Assembly (NCBI GenBank): GCA_964545855.1 | Contig: CAZJHD010000016.1 | Span: forward strand, 24,444-88,443 | DNA: 64,000 nucleotides | Origin: CAZJHD01 sp964545855 | GTDB lineage: Bacteria > Planctomycetota > UBA1135 > JACQFD01 | Direction of reading: 5' to 3' | Part shown: positions 49,466 to 57,513 of the stretch, piece after piece | Layout: each line of letters starts with the position of its first letter | Position numbering within the stretch: position 1 is the stretch's first letter | The notes under the pieces: model-generated | Database searches by the model: none | Told to the model about the DNA's origin: nothing | The model's input: the letters and a program-made list of their open reading frames with translations, nothing else | Position numbers and translations under genes: made by a program

Positions 49466-52120
49466 TCATCGCTCGAGCTTCTTCACCTCTTCGCGAGCGT
49501 CGGCGATGCGAGCCCGGATGAGGATCATCAGGTTCTCGTTCTCCGAGTCGTAGCCCTCCTTCTTGAAGAAGAACCCGACGATCGGAAGACGGCCGAGCCA
49601 CGGCACCTCGGCGCGCGCCTCGATCTCGCGGAGGGTCTTGAGTCCGCCGATCAGGACGGCGCCGCCGTCCGGCACGACCGCCGTCGTGAAGGCGCTCTGC
49701 ACCGCGAGCTGCGGGAGCTGGAAGGTCACGGCGCCGGCGAGGCCTCCGAGCGTCGTCGTGAAGTCCGTCAGCGCCACCACGCGGGCCACCGTCGGCTGGA
49801 GCTCGAGGGTGATGTACTTCCGGTTGTAGTTGATGATCGGCTTCACATCGAGCACGACGCCCGACTGGAGGATGTTGATCTTCGGTTCGGCGATGAACGA
49901 CGCCTGCGCCACCTCCACGTCGTAGTCCGCGATGTAGCTCTGCTGGTTGATGACGGTGATGTAGGAGCGCTGCTGGTTCGCGACGGAGAGGATCTGCGTG
50001 TTCACCTCGTGGACGTCGAGGTTCTTCTCGACGGCGCGGAGGATCATCGACGCCTGATCGCCCTTCAGGAACGTGAACTGGAGCGCGAGGCCGCCGTTCT
50101 CCGTGAGCTTGTTGCCGATGGGGCGGTCGAAGAGGTTCTCCGTCCGGGCGAGGACCGATCCGTCGGTCTCGTTGTCGAAGAATCCACCGGCCGACGGTGT
50201 CGCGCCGGCGCCGGTGGGGAGGCCCGGCCCGTTGTTGTCGAGGGCCGACGACGCGTTGTCCTTCAGTCCGTTCGTGATGTCGTCGAAGTTGTTGGAGAGC
50301 CCGCGCCAATCGACGCCGACGACCTGGAGGAAGTTCTCCGAGATCGTGACGAAGCGCGCCTCGATGGAGACGAGGGCGCTCGTGTGCCGGCGGAGATCGG
50401 CGAGGAAGCGGCTCACCTGGCGCTGCACCTCGATCGAGTGCCGCACGATCATCTTCCCCTGGTACGCCTCGATGGAGACGCCGGGCTGGTCCCAGGTGCC
50501 CTGGGCGATCGTGTCGCGGACGAGCTGCGTGATCTCCTCGGGCGGAATCTGCTGCACCGGATCGAAGGAGGCGCCGAAGGGGTTCTCGTCCGACGGGCCA
50601 CCGAGCTTCGAGCGGTTGCCCGGCACGGTGAGGTTGTAGATGCGCGGACCCTGGAACGGCGTGATGCCGAAGATGAGGTCGCTCACGTCGTGGTTGAGCG
50701 TGATCGGAGCTCCCAGCGCCTGCTCCACGGTCGTCACGAGCAAGAGGCCGTCCTTCACGATGTAGGTGAGGTTCGGCGCGATCTGGAGCACGAGCTTCAG
50801 GGCCGACTCGACGCGCACCGGGTGGGGGAGCTCGAGCTGGAAGGTGACGCCCGCGGAGCTGACGGCGTCCTTCGCCGCCGGCGAGACTCCCATCGGGATC
50901 CCGGTCGCCTGGCGGAGGTAGCCGACGACCTCCTCGATGTCCGTCAGCCCGTCGAGCTTGAGCGACGGAATCGACCGCGTCGCGAGCATCTGGCGGATGG
51001 CGCGCGTGTCCTCGCTCTCGCCCTCCAGGACGTCGAGGTTCACGTTCGGATCGCGGAGTGCGGAGATCGCCTCCCAGAAGTCCCGCGACGGGAGCGTGTA
51101 GGGCTCGCTGTAGAGGATGCGCGCCTCCAGGTCCTCGCGCTTGAGCGCGTTGAAGCTCTGCTTGCGATTGCGCACGAACTCGTCGCTGCGCTTCTCCTCC
51201 TTGGCGACGCGCGATGCGTCGACGATCTCGAGGGCTCGTTCGTTGCGGGGATCGTCGCGGAGCACCTGCTCGGCGACGCGGCGCGCGCCCTCGAAGTCGT
51301 TGGCGTTGAAGGCGTCCGTCGCGATCACGAGCTTCGCGGCGATCGCATCGGCGCGCTGGGCGCGGACCGCCGCTTCCTGGCGGCGCATCTTCTCGGTCGC
51401 GTCTGCCTCCTGCTGCCGGCGGATCCGCTCCGACTCCGCCTCCCGCTCGGTCCGCATTCGGTCGCGCAGCGAGCGCGCCTCCTGGGGCAGCGTTCCCCAC
51501 TCGACGGCGTAGGGCGACCATCGCAGCACGTCGAGGGCGCTCTCCACCTCGGCCGACGCACGGTCGTACTCGCGCATGGCGAGGAGATCGCGGGCGCGCG
51601 CGAGGGACTGCTCCACGTCGATGCGCGCCTTCTGGCTGCGCAGCGTTTCGCGCTGCTCGATCTCCTGGAGGCTCGCGCCGAGGACGCCTTCGCGCTCTCC
51701 CATGAGCGCCGCGATCCGGTCGCGGAGAGCGAGCACCTTGGCGTCGGCCGGAGCGATCTCGCGTGCCGCTTCGACCTCCATCCGTGCACCGTCCAGAGCG
51801 CCCGTGTTCAGGAGGTGCTCCGCGTTCTCGACATGGCGGTCGACGAGGAATGCGTTTCGCGCGGAGCGGAGCTGGGCCTCGCGAACCTTCTCCTGGAAGT
51901 CGCGTCCCTCCGCCGTCGGAGCAGGGGCCATCGGCTCCTGGGCCATCGGCTCCTGGGCCAGGGGCGCCGCGTCGGCTGCGACGGGCTCGGCGGCGGCGGA
52001 TCGGGACTCGGGATCGGCCGCGGCCTCGGGCGCCCGGTTGCGCGCTCGGCACGCGTCCAGGAAGAGAGGCAGCGAGATCCCGAGCGCGATGAGGGTGACG
52101 CGAGTCAGGTCGAGCTTCAT
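49466..52120 (-). CDS. Secretin-family lipoprotein with N-terminal TPR-like region (second secretin of the pilus operon)
   Basis: An 884-residue outer-membrane secretin. The signal ends in a lipobox (LPLFLDAC, Cys24). Residues about 70-330 are helical, TPR-like, with a repeated MAQEP/PAPT linker at 55-70. A ring-forming N-domain lies about 390-460 (IEEVVGYLRQATGIPM). The C-terminal secretin barrel spans about 590-860, with SYIADYDVEVAQASFIAEP and the lid motif AVVPDGGAVLIGG near 814, then VPWLGRLPIVGFFFKKE. Secretins form the outer-membrane pore for type IV pili or type II secretion. It follows the other secretin by 262 bases and is the last gene of the operon, convergent with the response regulator. 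Confidence 0.9.
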   Translation of the reverse strand: MKLDLTRVTLIALGISLPLFLDACRARNRAPEAAADPESRSAAAEPVAADAAPLAQEPMAQEPMAPAPTAEGRDFQEKVREAQLRSARNAFLVDRHVENAEHLLNTGALDGARMEVEAAREIAPADAKVLALRDRIAALMGEREGVLGASLQEIEQRETLRSQKARIDVEQSLARARDLLAMREYDRASAEVESALDVLRWSPYAVEWGTLPQEARSLRDRMRTEREAESERIRRQQEADATEKMRRQEAAVRAQRADAIAAKLVIATDAFNANDFEGARRVAEQVLRDDPRNERALEIVDASRVAKEEKRSDEFVRNRKQSFNALKREDLEARILYSEPYTLPSRDFWEAISALRDPNVNLDVLEGESEDTRAIRQMLATRSIPSLKLDGLTDIEEVVGYLRQATGIPMGVSPAAKDAVSSAGVTFQLELPHPVRVESALKLVLQIAPNLTYIVKDGLLLVTTVEQALGAPITLNHDVSDLIFGITPFQGPRIYNLTVPGNRSKLGGPSDENPFGASFDPVQQIPPEEITQLVRDTIAQGTWDQPGVSIEAYQGKMIVRHSIEVQRQVSRFLADLRRHTSALVSIEARFVTISENFLQVVGVDWRGLSNNFDDITNGLKDNASSALDNNGPGLPTGAGATPSAGGFFDNETDGSVLARTENLFDRPIGNKLTENGGLALQFTFLKGDQASMILRAVEKNLDVHEVNTQILSVANQQRSYITVINQQSYIADYDVEVAQASFIAEPKINILQSGVVLDVKPIINYNRKYITLELQPTVARVVALTDFTTTLGGLAGAVTFQLPQLAVQSAFTTAVVPDGGAVLIGGLKTLREIEARAEVPWLGRLPIVGFFFKKEGYDSENENLMILIRARIADAREEVKKLER

Positions 52121-52382
52121 CAGTGGACGGTATTTCCTGGGAGACGAGCGCGTTCGCCGGAACTCGAGAACGCTCTTCGAACTGCGAGAGACTTCGTGTC
52201 GCGATGCGCGAGCCGCAGACCGGATCGTCGTGCGGCTGCCATCGGCGGCGTGAGGATGCGAGTGGATCAGTGGGAGATCGCGCCGATCCGCGCGCCGATC
52301 CCGGCGGTGGGGATCCCCGATCGACGAAGCGTCGGTCGGGTCGCCGTCCGCCGGGGGGCGACGCGCAGGGTGCGCGTCGTCG

Positions 52383-55103
52383 TCAGCGGAGCGTGTCGAC
52401 CACGTTCTGGAGGAGCGGAGACGCCTTGGCGGGGATCCGCGGCTCGTACTCCGTCGGAATCACGATCTTCACGCGGAGCAGGATCAGCAGCCGCCGCTTG
52501 GAGATCGAAGTGCCCTTCCGATCGAAGAAGAAGCCGATGAGCGGAATGTCGCGCAGGAGCGGAACTCCCGCCGACTCGTTGCGACGCTCGTCGATCGACT
52601 GGCCGCCCAACAGGATCGTCCCGCCGTCGGGGACGATGACCGTCGTGCGCACCTTGCGGATCGTGAGGTTCGGGAACTGGATCGTGACGGGCGTACCGTT
52701 GCCGACGCCGACCGTTCGCTGCTCGATGGGGAGCGCGAGGGTCGCGAGCGTCGGCCGGAGCTCGAGCTTCACGAACTTCCGGTCCGCGCTGACCACCGGC
52801 CGGACGTCGAGGATCGCGCCGTCCTGGATCACCTCGATCTGCGGATCGGCGATCGAGGACGCCTGGGCGATCTCGACGCCGTAGCCGGCGACGTAGGCGA
52901 ACTGGTTCGTCACGGCGATGTGCGACCGCGAGTTGCTGTGCACCAGCAGCCGCGGCGCCGTCACGAGCTCGACGCGCTCGTTCTTCTCCGTCGCGCGGAG
53001 GATCAGCTCGCTCTGGCGGTCGCCGAGGCTGATCCACTGCATCGAGAGGCCGCCGGAGCTCGTGAGCGGATTCGTGCCCGACAGGTTCTGGTCGAAGATG
53101 TTCTCGACCTTGCCGAGGACGGGCGTGTTGCCGGTCTGCGTGAAGAAGCCGGGCTGGTTCCCCGTGCCCAGCGGGCCGGGGGCTCCCGGCGTTCCGGGCA
53201 GCGGCGACGCGCCGAAGTCGTCGAAGGGCGGCGCCGCGCCGAGACCGCCCACGGGCGGGACGCCGGAGTTGCCGTTGTCGCCGAGGCCGCGCCAGTCGAC
53301 GCCGATGTCCTCGAGGAAGTTGTCCTCCGCGATGAGGAATCGCGTCTGGACCTCCACCATCTGGTTCGACGACAGGCGGAGATCGTCGAGGAAGCGCTCG
53401 AGCTCGCCGTGCACCTCCGGCGTCTGGACGACGACGAGGGTGCTCGACGAGGGAACGAAGCGGATCGTGTGGCCGGCCTCGGTGTCCTGCCAGCTCTCGG
53501 GCGCGAGGGACGACTGGATGAGCGTGACGATCTGGTCGCCGCTGAAGATCGGCTCCGGGTCGGGATCCGTCGGGTTCGGGATTCCCTGACCGCTCGGCGT
53601 CACGAGCGTGAGGTCCGGACCGGGGAAGTTGGGGACGATCTGGGTCAGGTCCGCGACGTCGTAGGTGCGCTGCTCGGCGCGGCCCTTCATGTCGGCCGCG
53701 GTGCCGAGCCGGACGTAGCCGTCCTGCACGCGCCAGTGGAAGTCCTTCACGAGGCGCAGGGCGTCGAGGAAGCCGCGCACGGAGCGCTTCGGGAGCTCGA
53801 GGGAAACCGACTTCTGACCCTCGTCCATGTCGAGGATTCCCTGGCTCAGGACGAAGTTCACCTGCACCAGGTTGCGCAGGTAGCCGACGATCTCCTCGAT
53901 GGAGACTCCGGGGAACTGCGGCTGGAACGCCGTCGTGTCGAGCGCCGCATGCACCGCCTGGTCCTCGGCGCTCATCGTCTGCACGTTCGCGTGGAACTGC
54001 AGGGGCGTGCGGTCCTGGATCGACGCCCAGTGATCGAGGTCGTGGACGATGATCTCGGTCTGCGGCATCAGGCCGCTGTGCGCCTCGCTGAAGACCTTCG
54101 ACCACTCCTGGCGGTGGCGCTGGCGCAGGTCCCGCTCGTGCCGCTCGTTGCTGGAGCGCTGCACGATGTCGCGGAGCTCCTGGGCGCGCTCGTTCTTCGG
54201 GTCGATCTCGAGGAGGAGATCGAGGTTGCGGATCGCCTCCGTCGGGCGGTCACTCACGAAGGCGATGTTCGCGTCGCTGAAGAGCTTGCGGATCTGGTTC
54301 TCCAACTGGCGTCGTGCCTGCGACTCGCGCTCACGCCGCTCCGCCGTGGCGGCGCGGCGCTGCGACTCCTCGTCCTCGCGCCGGGCCTCGTCCTTGCGGC
54401 GCAGGGCCTCGTCGATGCGTGCCGCGACCGACTTCAGCTCGTTCTGCTCGCCCGCGAGCAGCGGATAGAAGCCGAGGATGCGCTCCGCCGTCCGGTAGCT
54501 CCCGATGGCCTCGTCGAAGCGGCGCATCTCGAGGGCGCGGTCTCCGTCGAGCACCGACTGGAGCACCTGCTGGCGGGCCTCGGCCTGGCGCACCACCTGG
54601 AGATCGCTCTTGTCGCGGAGGTCCTGGGCGCGCAGAGGACCGACCTCACCGAGGGCGGCTTGCGTCTTCGCGAGCCAGTCTCGTGCCTCCTGACTCGTGG
54701 GATCGATCTCGAGCGCGCTCGCGAAGGCGCTCCGAGCCGCCTGGAATTCCAGGTGCTGGAAGGCGTCCTTCCCCTTTCCCATGTACTCGCTCAGGAGGAA
54801 GCTGCGGCGCTGATCCTTCACCGACTCGGCTTGCCGGGCCGCTTCGAACGCGCGGTCGACCTCCGAGTCCTGGGTCGACCGGATCGGCGCGGGCGCTGGC
54901 TCGCTCGCCAGCGGAGCGCTCCCCGAGGGATCACTGCCATGGGGATCGGACGCCGCAACCGGAGCTGCGTCCGGAGCCGACGACACCGGAGCGGGGGAGG
55001 GAGAAGTGCTGCGGCGGCTCTTGCAGGCGGCCAGCGGAACTGCGATGAGCAGCGCCGCCGGCGCGGCAAGCGCAAGCCATCGACGCAACGAGTCGTTCGT
55101 CAT
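52383..55103 (-). CDS. Secretin-family lipoprotein (PilQ-like, first secretin of the pilus operon)
   Basis: A 906-residue secretin with lipobox (AVPLAAC). A Ser/Pro/Ala-rich linker (30-75) is followed by TPR-like helices about 90-330 (FDEAIGSYRTAERILGFYPLL) and an N-domain about 399-470 (IEEIVGYLRNLVQVNFVLSQ). An extra Pro/Gly-rich insert occurs near 610-660. The barrel spans about 560-890: YVAGYGVEIAQASSIADPQ near 740 and VIVPDGGTILLGG near 821, ending IPLIGFFFDRKG. It is a paralogue of the next gene, sharing the same core motifs. Its place after pilMN, pilO and a PilP-position gene suggests this is the pilus secretin. A run of four 15-bp tandem repeats lies upstream. Confidence 0.9.
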   Translation of the reverse strand: MTNDSLRRWLALAAPAALLIAVPLAACKSRRSTSPSPAPVSSAPDAAPVAASDPHGSDPSGSAPLASEPAPAPIRSTQDSEVDRAFEAARQAESVKDQRRSFLLSEYMGKGKDAFQHLEFQAARSAFASALEIDPTSQEARDWLAKTQAALGEVGPLRAQDLRDKSDLQVVRQAEARQQVLQSVLDGDRALEMRRFDEAIGSYRTAERILGFYPLLAGEQNELKSVAARIDEALRRKDEARREDEESQRRAATAERRERESQARRQLENQIRKLFSDANIAFVSDRPTEAIRNLDLLLEIDPKNERAQELRDIVQRSSNERHERDLRQRHRQEWSKVFSEAHSGLMPQTEIIVHDLDHWASIQDRTPLQFHANVQTMSAEDQAVHAALDTTAFQPQFPGVSIEEIVGYLRNLVQVNFVLSQGILDMDEGQKSVSLELPKRSVRGFLDALRLVKDFHWRVQDGYVRLGTAADMKGRAEQRTYDVADLTQIVPNFPGPDLTLVTPSGQGIPNPTDPDPEPIFSGDQIVTLIQSSLAPESWQDTEAGHTIRFVPSSSTLVVVQTPEVHGELERFLDDLRLSSNQMVEVQTRFLIAEDNFLEDIGVDWRGLGDNGNSGVPPVGGLGAAPPFDDFGASPLPGTPGAPGPLGTGNQPGFFTQTGNTPVLGKVENIFDQNLSGTNPLTSSGGLSMQWISLGDRQSELILRATEKNERVELVTAPRLLVHSNSRSHIAVTNQFAYVAGYGVEIAQASSIADPQIEVIQDGAILDVRPVVSADRKFVKLELRPTLATLALPIEQRTVGVGNGTPVTIQFPNLTIRKVRTTVIVPDGGTILLGGQSIDERRNESAGVPLLRDIPLIGFFFDRKGTSISKRRLLILLRVKIVIPTEYEPRIPAKASPLLQNVVDTLR

Positions 55104-55186
55104 AGAGAGGCCCGAGGGAAAGGCACAGCGCCGAGAAGGAACTTCGCCGAAGTTGATCGGGAGAGTGCGGCGTCCCCGTCCGGAGG

Positions 55187-55246
55187 AGTCCGAAGGGAGA
55201 CAGTCCGAAGGGAGACAGTCCGAAGGGAGACAGTCCGAAGGGAGAC
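55187..55246. repeat. Four exact 15-bp tandem repeats in the secretin leader
   Basis: AGTCCGAAGGGAGAC occurs four times without change (55187-55201, 55202-55216, 55217-55231, 55232-55246), 84 to 143 bases upstream of the first secretin start (minus strand), in the 281-bp gap after the PilP-position gene. Similar-length repeats precede the radical SAM gene at 44713. Confidence 0.85.
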
Positions 55247-55384
55247 AGGTGTCGTTCCGGGAGAGATGCCGGAGCGATCCGGCGGGAATGTGAGCGGGGA
55301 GTCGAGATCGATCGTTTGGCCGGCGCGCGCCCAGCGCTTCGGTCGAAACGCGTCGCGATCGCTCGGAGAGGCCGCCGCCAGCGG

Positions 55385-56746
55385 TCAGCGCACGGGGGTC
55401 TCCGCGGGTGCGCCGACACGGAGGACCTTCTCCTGGCCGCAGCGATCGCGGAGCCGGACCACGGGGTAGGGGACCGGCCGCTCGACCTGCTCCTTCCGGA
55501 AGGCGGGCGCGCCGTTCTCCAGCGTGCGAGAGCCGTCGTCCTCGAAGCGCGGGACCGCGATCTCGAGAATCTCGTCCCGCGTCTCCGTCTCCACCTCGAC
55601 GAGCGTCCAGTCCGTCTTGATGCCGAGGGTGGCGCCCGCGTCGTCGAGAGGAGCTCCGCTCGACTCTCCGAGGCGAGCCGGGATGCGGAGGTCGAGGATC
55701 TCGAGTCGCACGCGAGGCACGCCGACGGGCGATGCACCCGAGCCGGAAGGACTCGGAGGCGCGGAGCCACTCGCGGCCGGCGCGGCGGCGAAGCCGAGCA
55801 CTCGGATCTCGAACCGTGGTTCGAGCGCGTGGGTCACCGTCTCGCTCATCGCGCTCCTGCGGACCTCGACGCCCTCCACCCGATCGAGTTGAACGGTCAT
55901 GAGAGCGTAGGAGACGGAGGTGCCGGGGCAGGGCTCCGGGTCGAGGAAGCTCATCCGAAGGTCGGAGCCTTCGGGGTCGCCGCTTCGCGGTTGCTCGGAT
56001 CCCGGCGTCTGCGTGCGCATGGTCCCCGTGTGGATCACGCGAGGCGCTCGCGCACTGGACCACCGGTAGAGCTGCGTTCGGAGCGTCGCCCCGCTCGGAT
56101 TCGACGGATGCTCGGTCCACGCGAGGAGGACTCCGTCATCCCGGGTCGTCGCCGAGAGCCCGATCGGTGGGAGGAGCTCCGAGGCGGACGATCCATTGCG
56201 CTCGCCGGGCCCCGCGAGGGGACCGGGAATCGCCGATGGGCCGTTCCGCGCCGCGGCGCTGGCCTGATCGATCTCGGAATTGGAAAAGAACCGGACCGGA
56301 TGGCTCGAGATCCAGAGCGGAGGCAGCGAGAGCACCTCTTCCACTCGCGATGCCGCCGAGAACGACGGAGGAATCTCCGCAATCTCGGAAGCACCGAGGC
56401 CCGTACCGACCGCGCCCGATTCGGGAGAACCGGCCGAGCCCGACACGGATGGATCCCGCCCGTCGGCAGTCCGAGCAGGAGAGGACGTTCCTTCCGAAGC
56501 GCCACCCGCAGGGTTCTCGGAAGAACCCGCGAGCGAGACTTCGGTAGGAGCGGCAGCAGAAACAGGTGCGCTCGTGCCGGAGCCTGGGAACGCCGGCCAA
56601 GCCAGTTCGTCCTTCAGCTTCCGGGCGTCCGCCCAAGTGGCGTTCGCGTCGAGCAGCCGTCGGGCGAGAAGGGCGGGGACGATAGCGGCAGCCCCCAAAA
56701 GGGTCAAGGCGACGAGGCGGGTTGCCCGCTCCGTGGACATGCTCAT
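55385..56746 (-). CDS. PilP-position exported protein with fibronectin-type segment
   Basis: A 453-residue protein. The first 30 residues are a membrane anchor (LVALTLLGAAAIVPALLA), then a Ser/Ala/Gly-rich linker to about 160. A beta-sandwich resembling a fibronectin type III domain follows (PPIGLSATTRDDGVLLAWTE, 200-290), and the last 150 residues contain beta-rich segments (LEILDLRIPARLG, WTLVEVETETRDEILEIAVP). No clear PilP match is seen. Its place between PilO-like and secretin genes is where PilP, the inner-membrane lipoprotein that joins PilNO to PilQ, usually lies, so a similar role is inferred from context only. Its ATG overlaps the PilO-like stop (ATGA). Confidence 0.6.
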   Translation of the reverse strand: MSMSTERATRLVALTLLGAAAIVPALLARRLLDANATWADARKLKDELAWPAFPGSGTSAPVSAAAPTEVSLAGSSENPAGGASEGTSSPARTADGRDPSVSGSAGSPESGAVGTGLGASEIAEIPPSFSAASRVEEVLSLPPLWISSHPVRFFSNSEIDQASAAARNGPSAIPGPLAGPGERNGSSASELLPPIGLSATTRDDGVLLAWTEHPSNPSGATLRTQLYRWSSARAPRVIHTGTMRTQTPGSEQPRSGDPEGSDLRMSFLDPEPCPGTSVSYALMTVQLDRVEGVEVRRSAMSETVTHALEPRFEIRVLGFAAAPAASGSAPPSPSGSGASPVGVPRVRLEILDLRIPARLGESSGAPLDDAGATLGIKTDWTLVEVETETRDEILEIAVPRFEDDGSRTLENGAPAFRKEQVERPVPYPVVRLRDRCGQEKVLRVGAPAETPVR

Positions 56747-57513
56747 CGTGCCGCTCCAGGCATGGGTTGCACGCGCCGGAGCGAGAGCTGCGCGCGCACC
56801 GCGCCCGTGCCGTCGGCGTCCGGGCCCGCGCCTTCGCCGACCCAGCTCCGCTCGCGATCGGCGGGCTCCAGAGTGACCGCATCGAGAGCGTAGAAGGGGC
56901 CCCGTTCCCTTCGGCGCATCAGGCCGAGGAGGAACGAGCGATGCGCTTCGGCGGGACCGAGGCACTCCATGCGCACCGGCCGCGACGGGAGCCAGGCGCT
57001 GTAGCGCTCGCGTTCGTCGTCTCCCGAGGGATCGGGGAATCGGATGAAGACGAGACTCCTGATCCCCGCGTCGGCCGCCGCCAGCGCGAGGTCGCGGGTC
57101 GTGCCGAGACGGAACGCGGCCTCTTGGGGCGGGAGATCGCTCGGCGGGAGGAGCGCACGCATGGACGTCGCGGAGGTCTGGAAGCGCTTCGCGAGGGTCT
57201 CGACCAGGCGGTCGGACTCCGAGTCCGCATCTCCCACCAGCCGAGGCTCCTGGCGATGGAGCCGCGCAGCGAGCTCCCGCGCCTCGGCGCGGCCCCGCTG
57301 CGCGGCGGCGGCGGTGGTCGCGAGGGATTCGGGGCGAAGAGCGAGCAGCGGTGCAACGCTCGCGCGCAGATCCGCGATCTCGGTGCGCATCGCGGCCTCG
57401 CGCCGACCCGCTTCGCGTGCGCGGGGAGCCGTGCGGAGCGCCAGCGCGGCCGCCGGCAGCGCGGCGCCGACGACGAGCGCGGCGGAGACCATGGCGAGGC
57501 GACGGGGATTCAT
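56743..57513 (-). CDS. pilO: PilO-like pilus assembly protein
   Basis: A 256-residue protein with one N-terminal membrane segment (MVSAALVVGAALPAAALAL), followed by a helical coiled-coil-like part (about 35-110, AREAGRREAAMRTEIADLRASV) and a globular alpha/beta domain at about 110-256 (RMECLGPAEAHRSFLLGLMRR). This topology and its place directly after the PilM-PilN fusion fit PilO, which pairs with PilN in the inner-membrane alignment complex. Sequence similarity by eye is weak, so the call rests mainly on context. Both ends overlap neighbours by 4 bases. Confidence 0.7.
   Translation of the reverse strand: MNPRRLAMVSAALVVGAALPAAALALRTAPRAREAGRREAAMRTEIADLRASVAPLLALRPESLATTAAAAQRGRAEARELAARLHRQEPRLVGDADSESDRLVETLAKRFQTSATSMRALLPPSDLPPQEAAFRLGTTRDLALAAADAGIRSLVFIRFPDPSGDDERERYSAWLPSRPVRMECLGPAEAHRSFLLGLMRRRERGPFYALDAVTLEPADRERSWVGEGAGPDADGTGAVRAQLSLRRVQPMPGAAR

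Noticed and set aside
55187..55246. CRISPR-like array
   Set aside because: The repeats are contiguous 15-mers with no spacers and no cas genes nearby.
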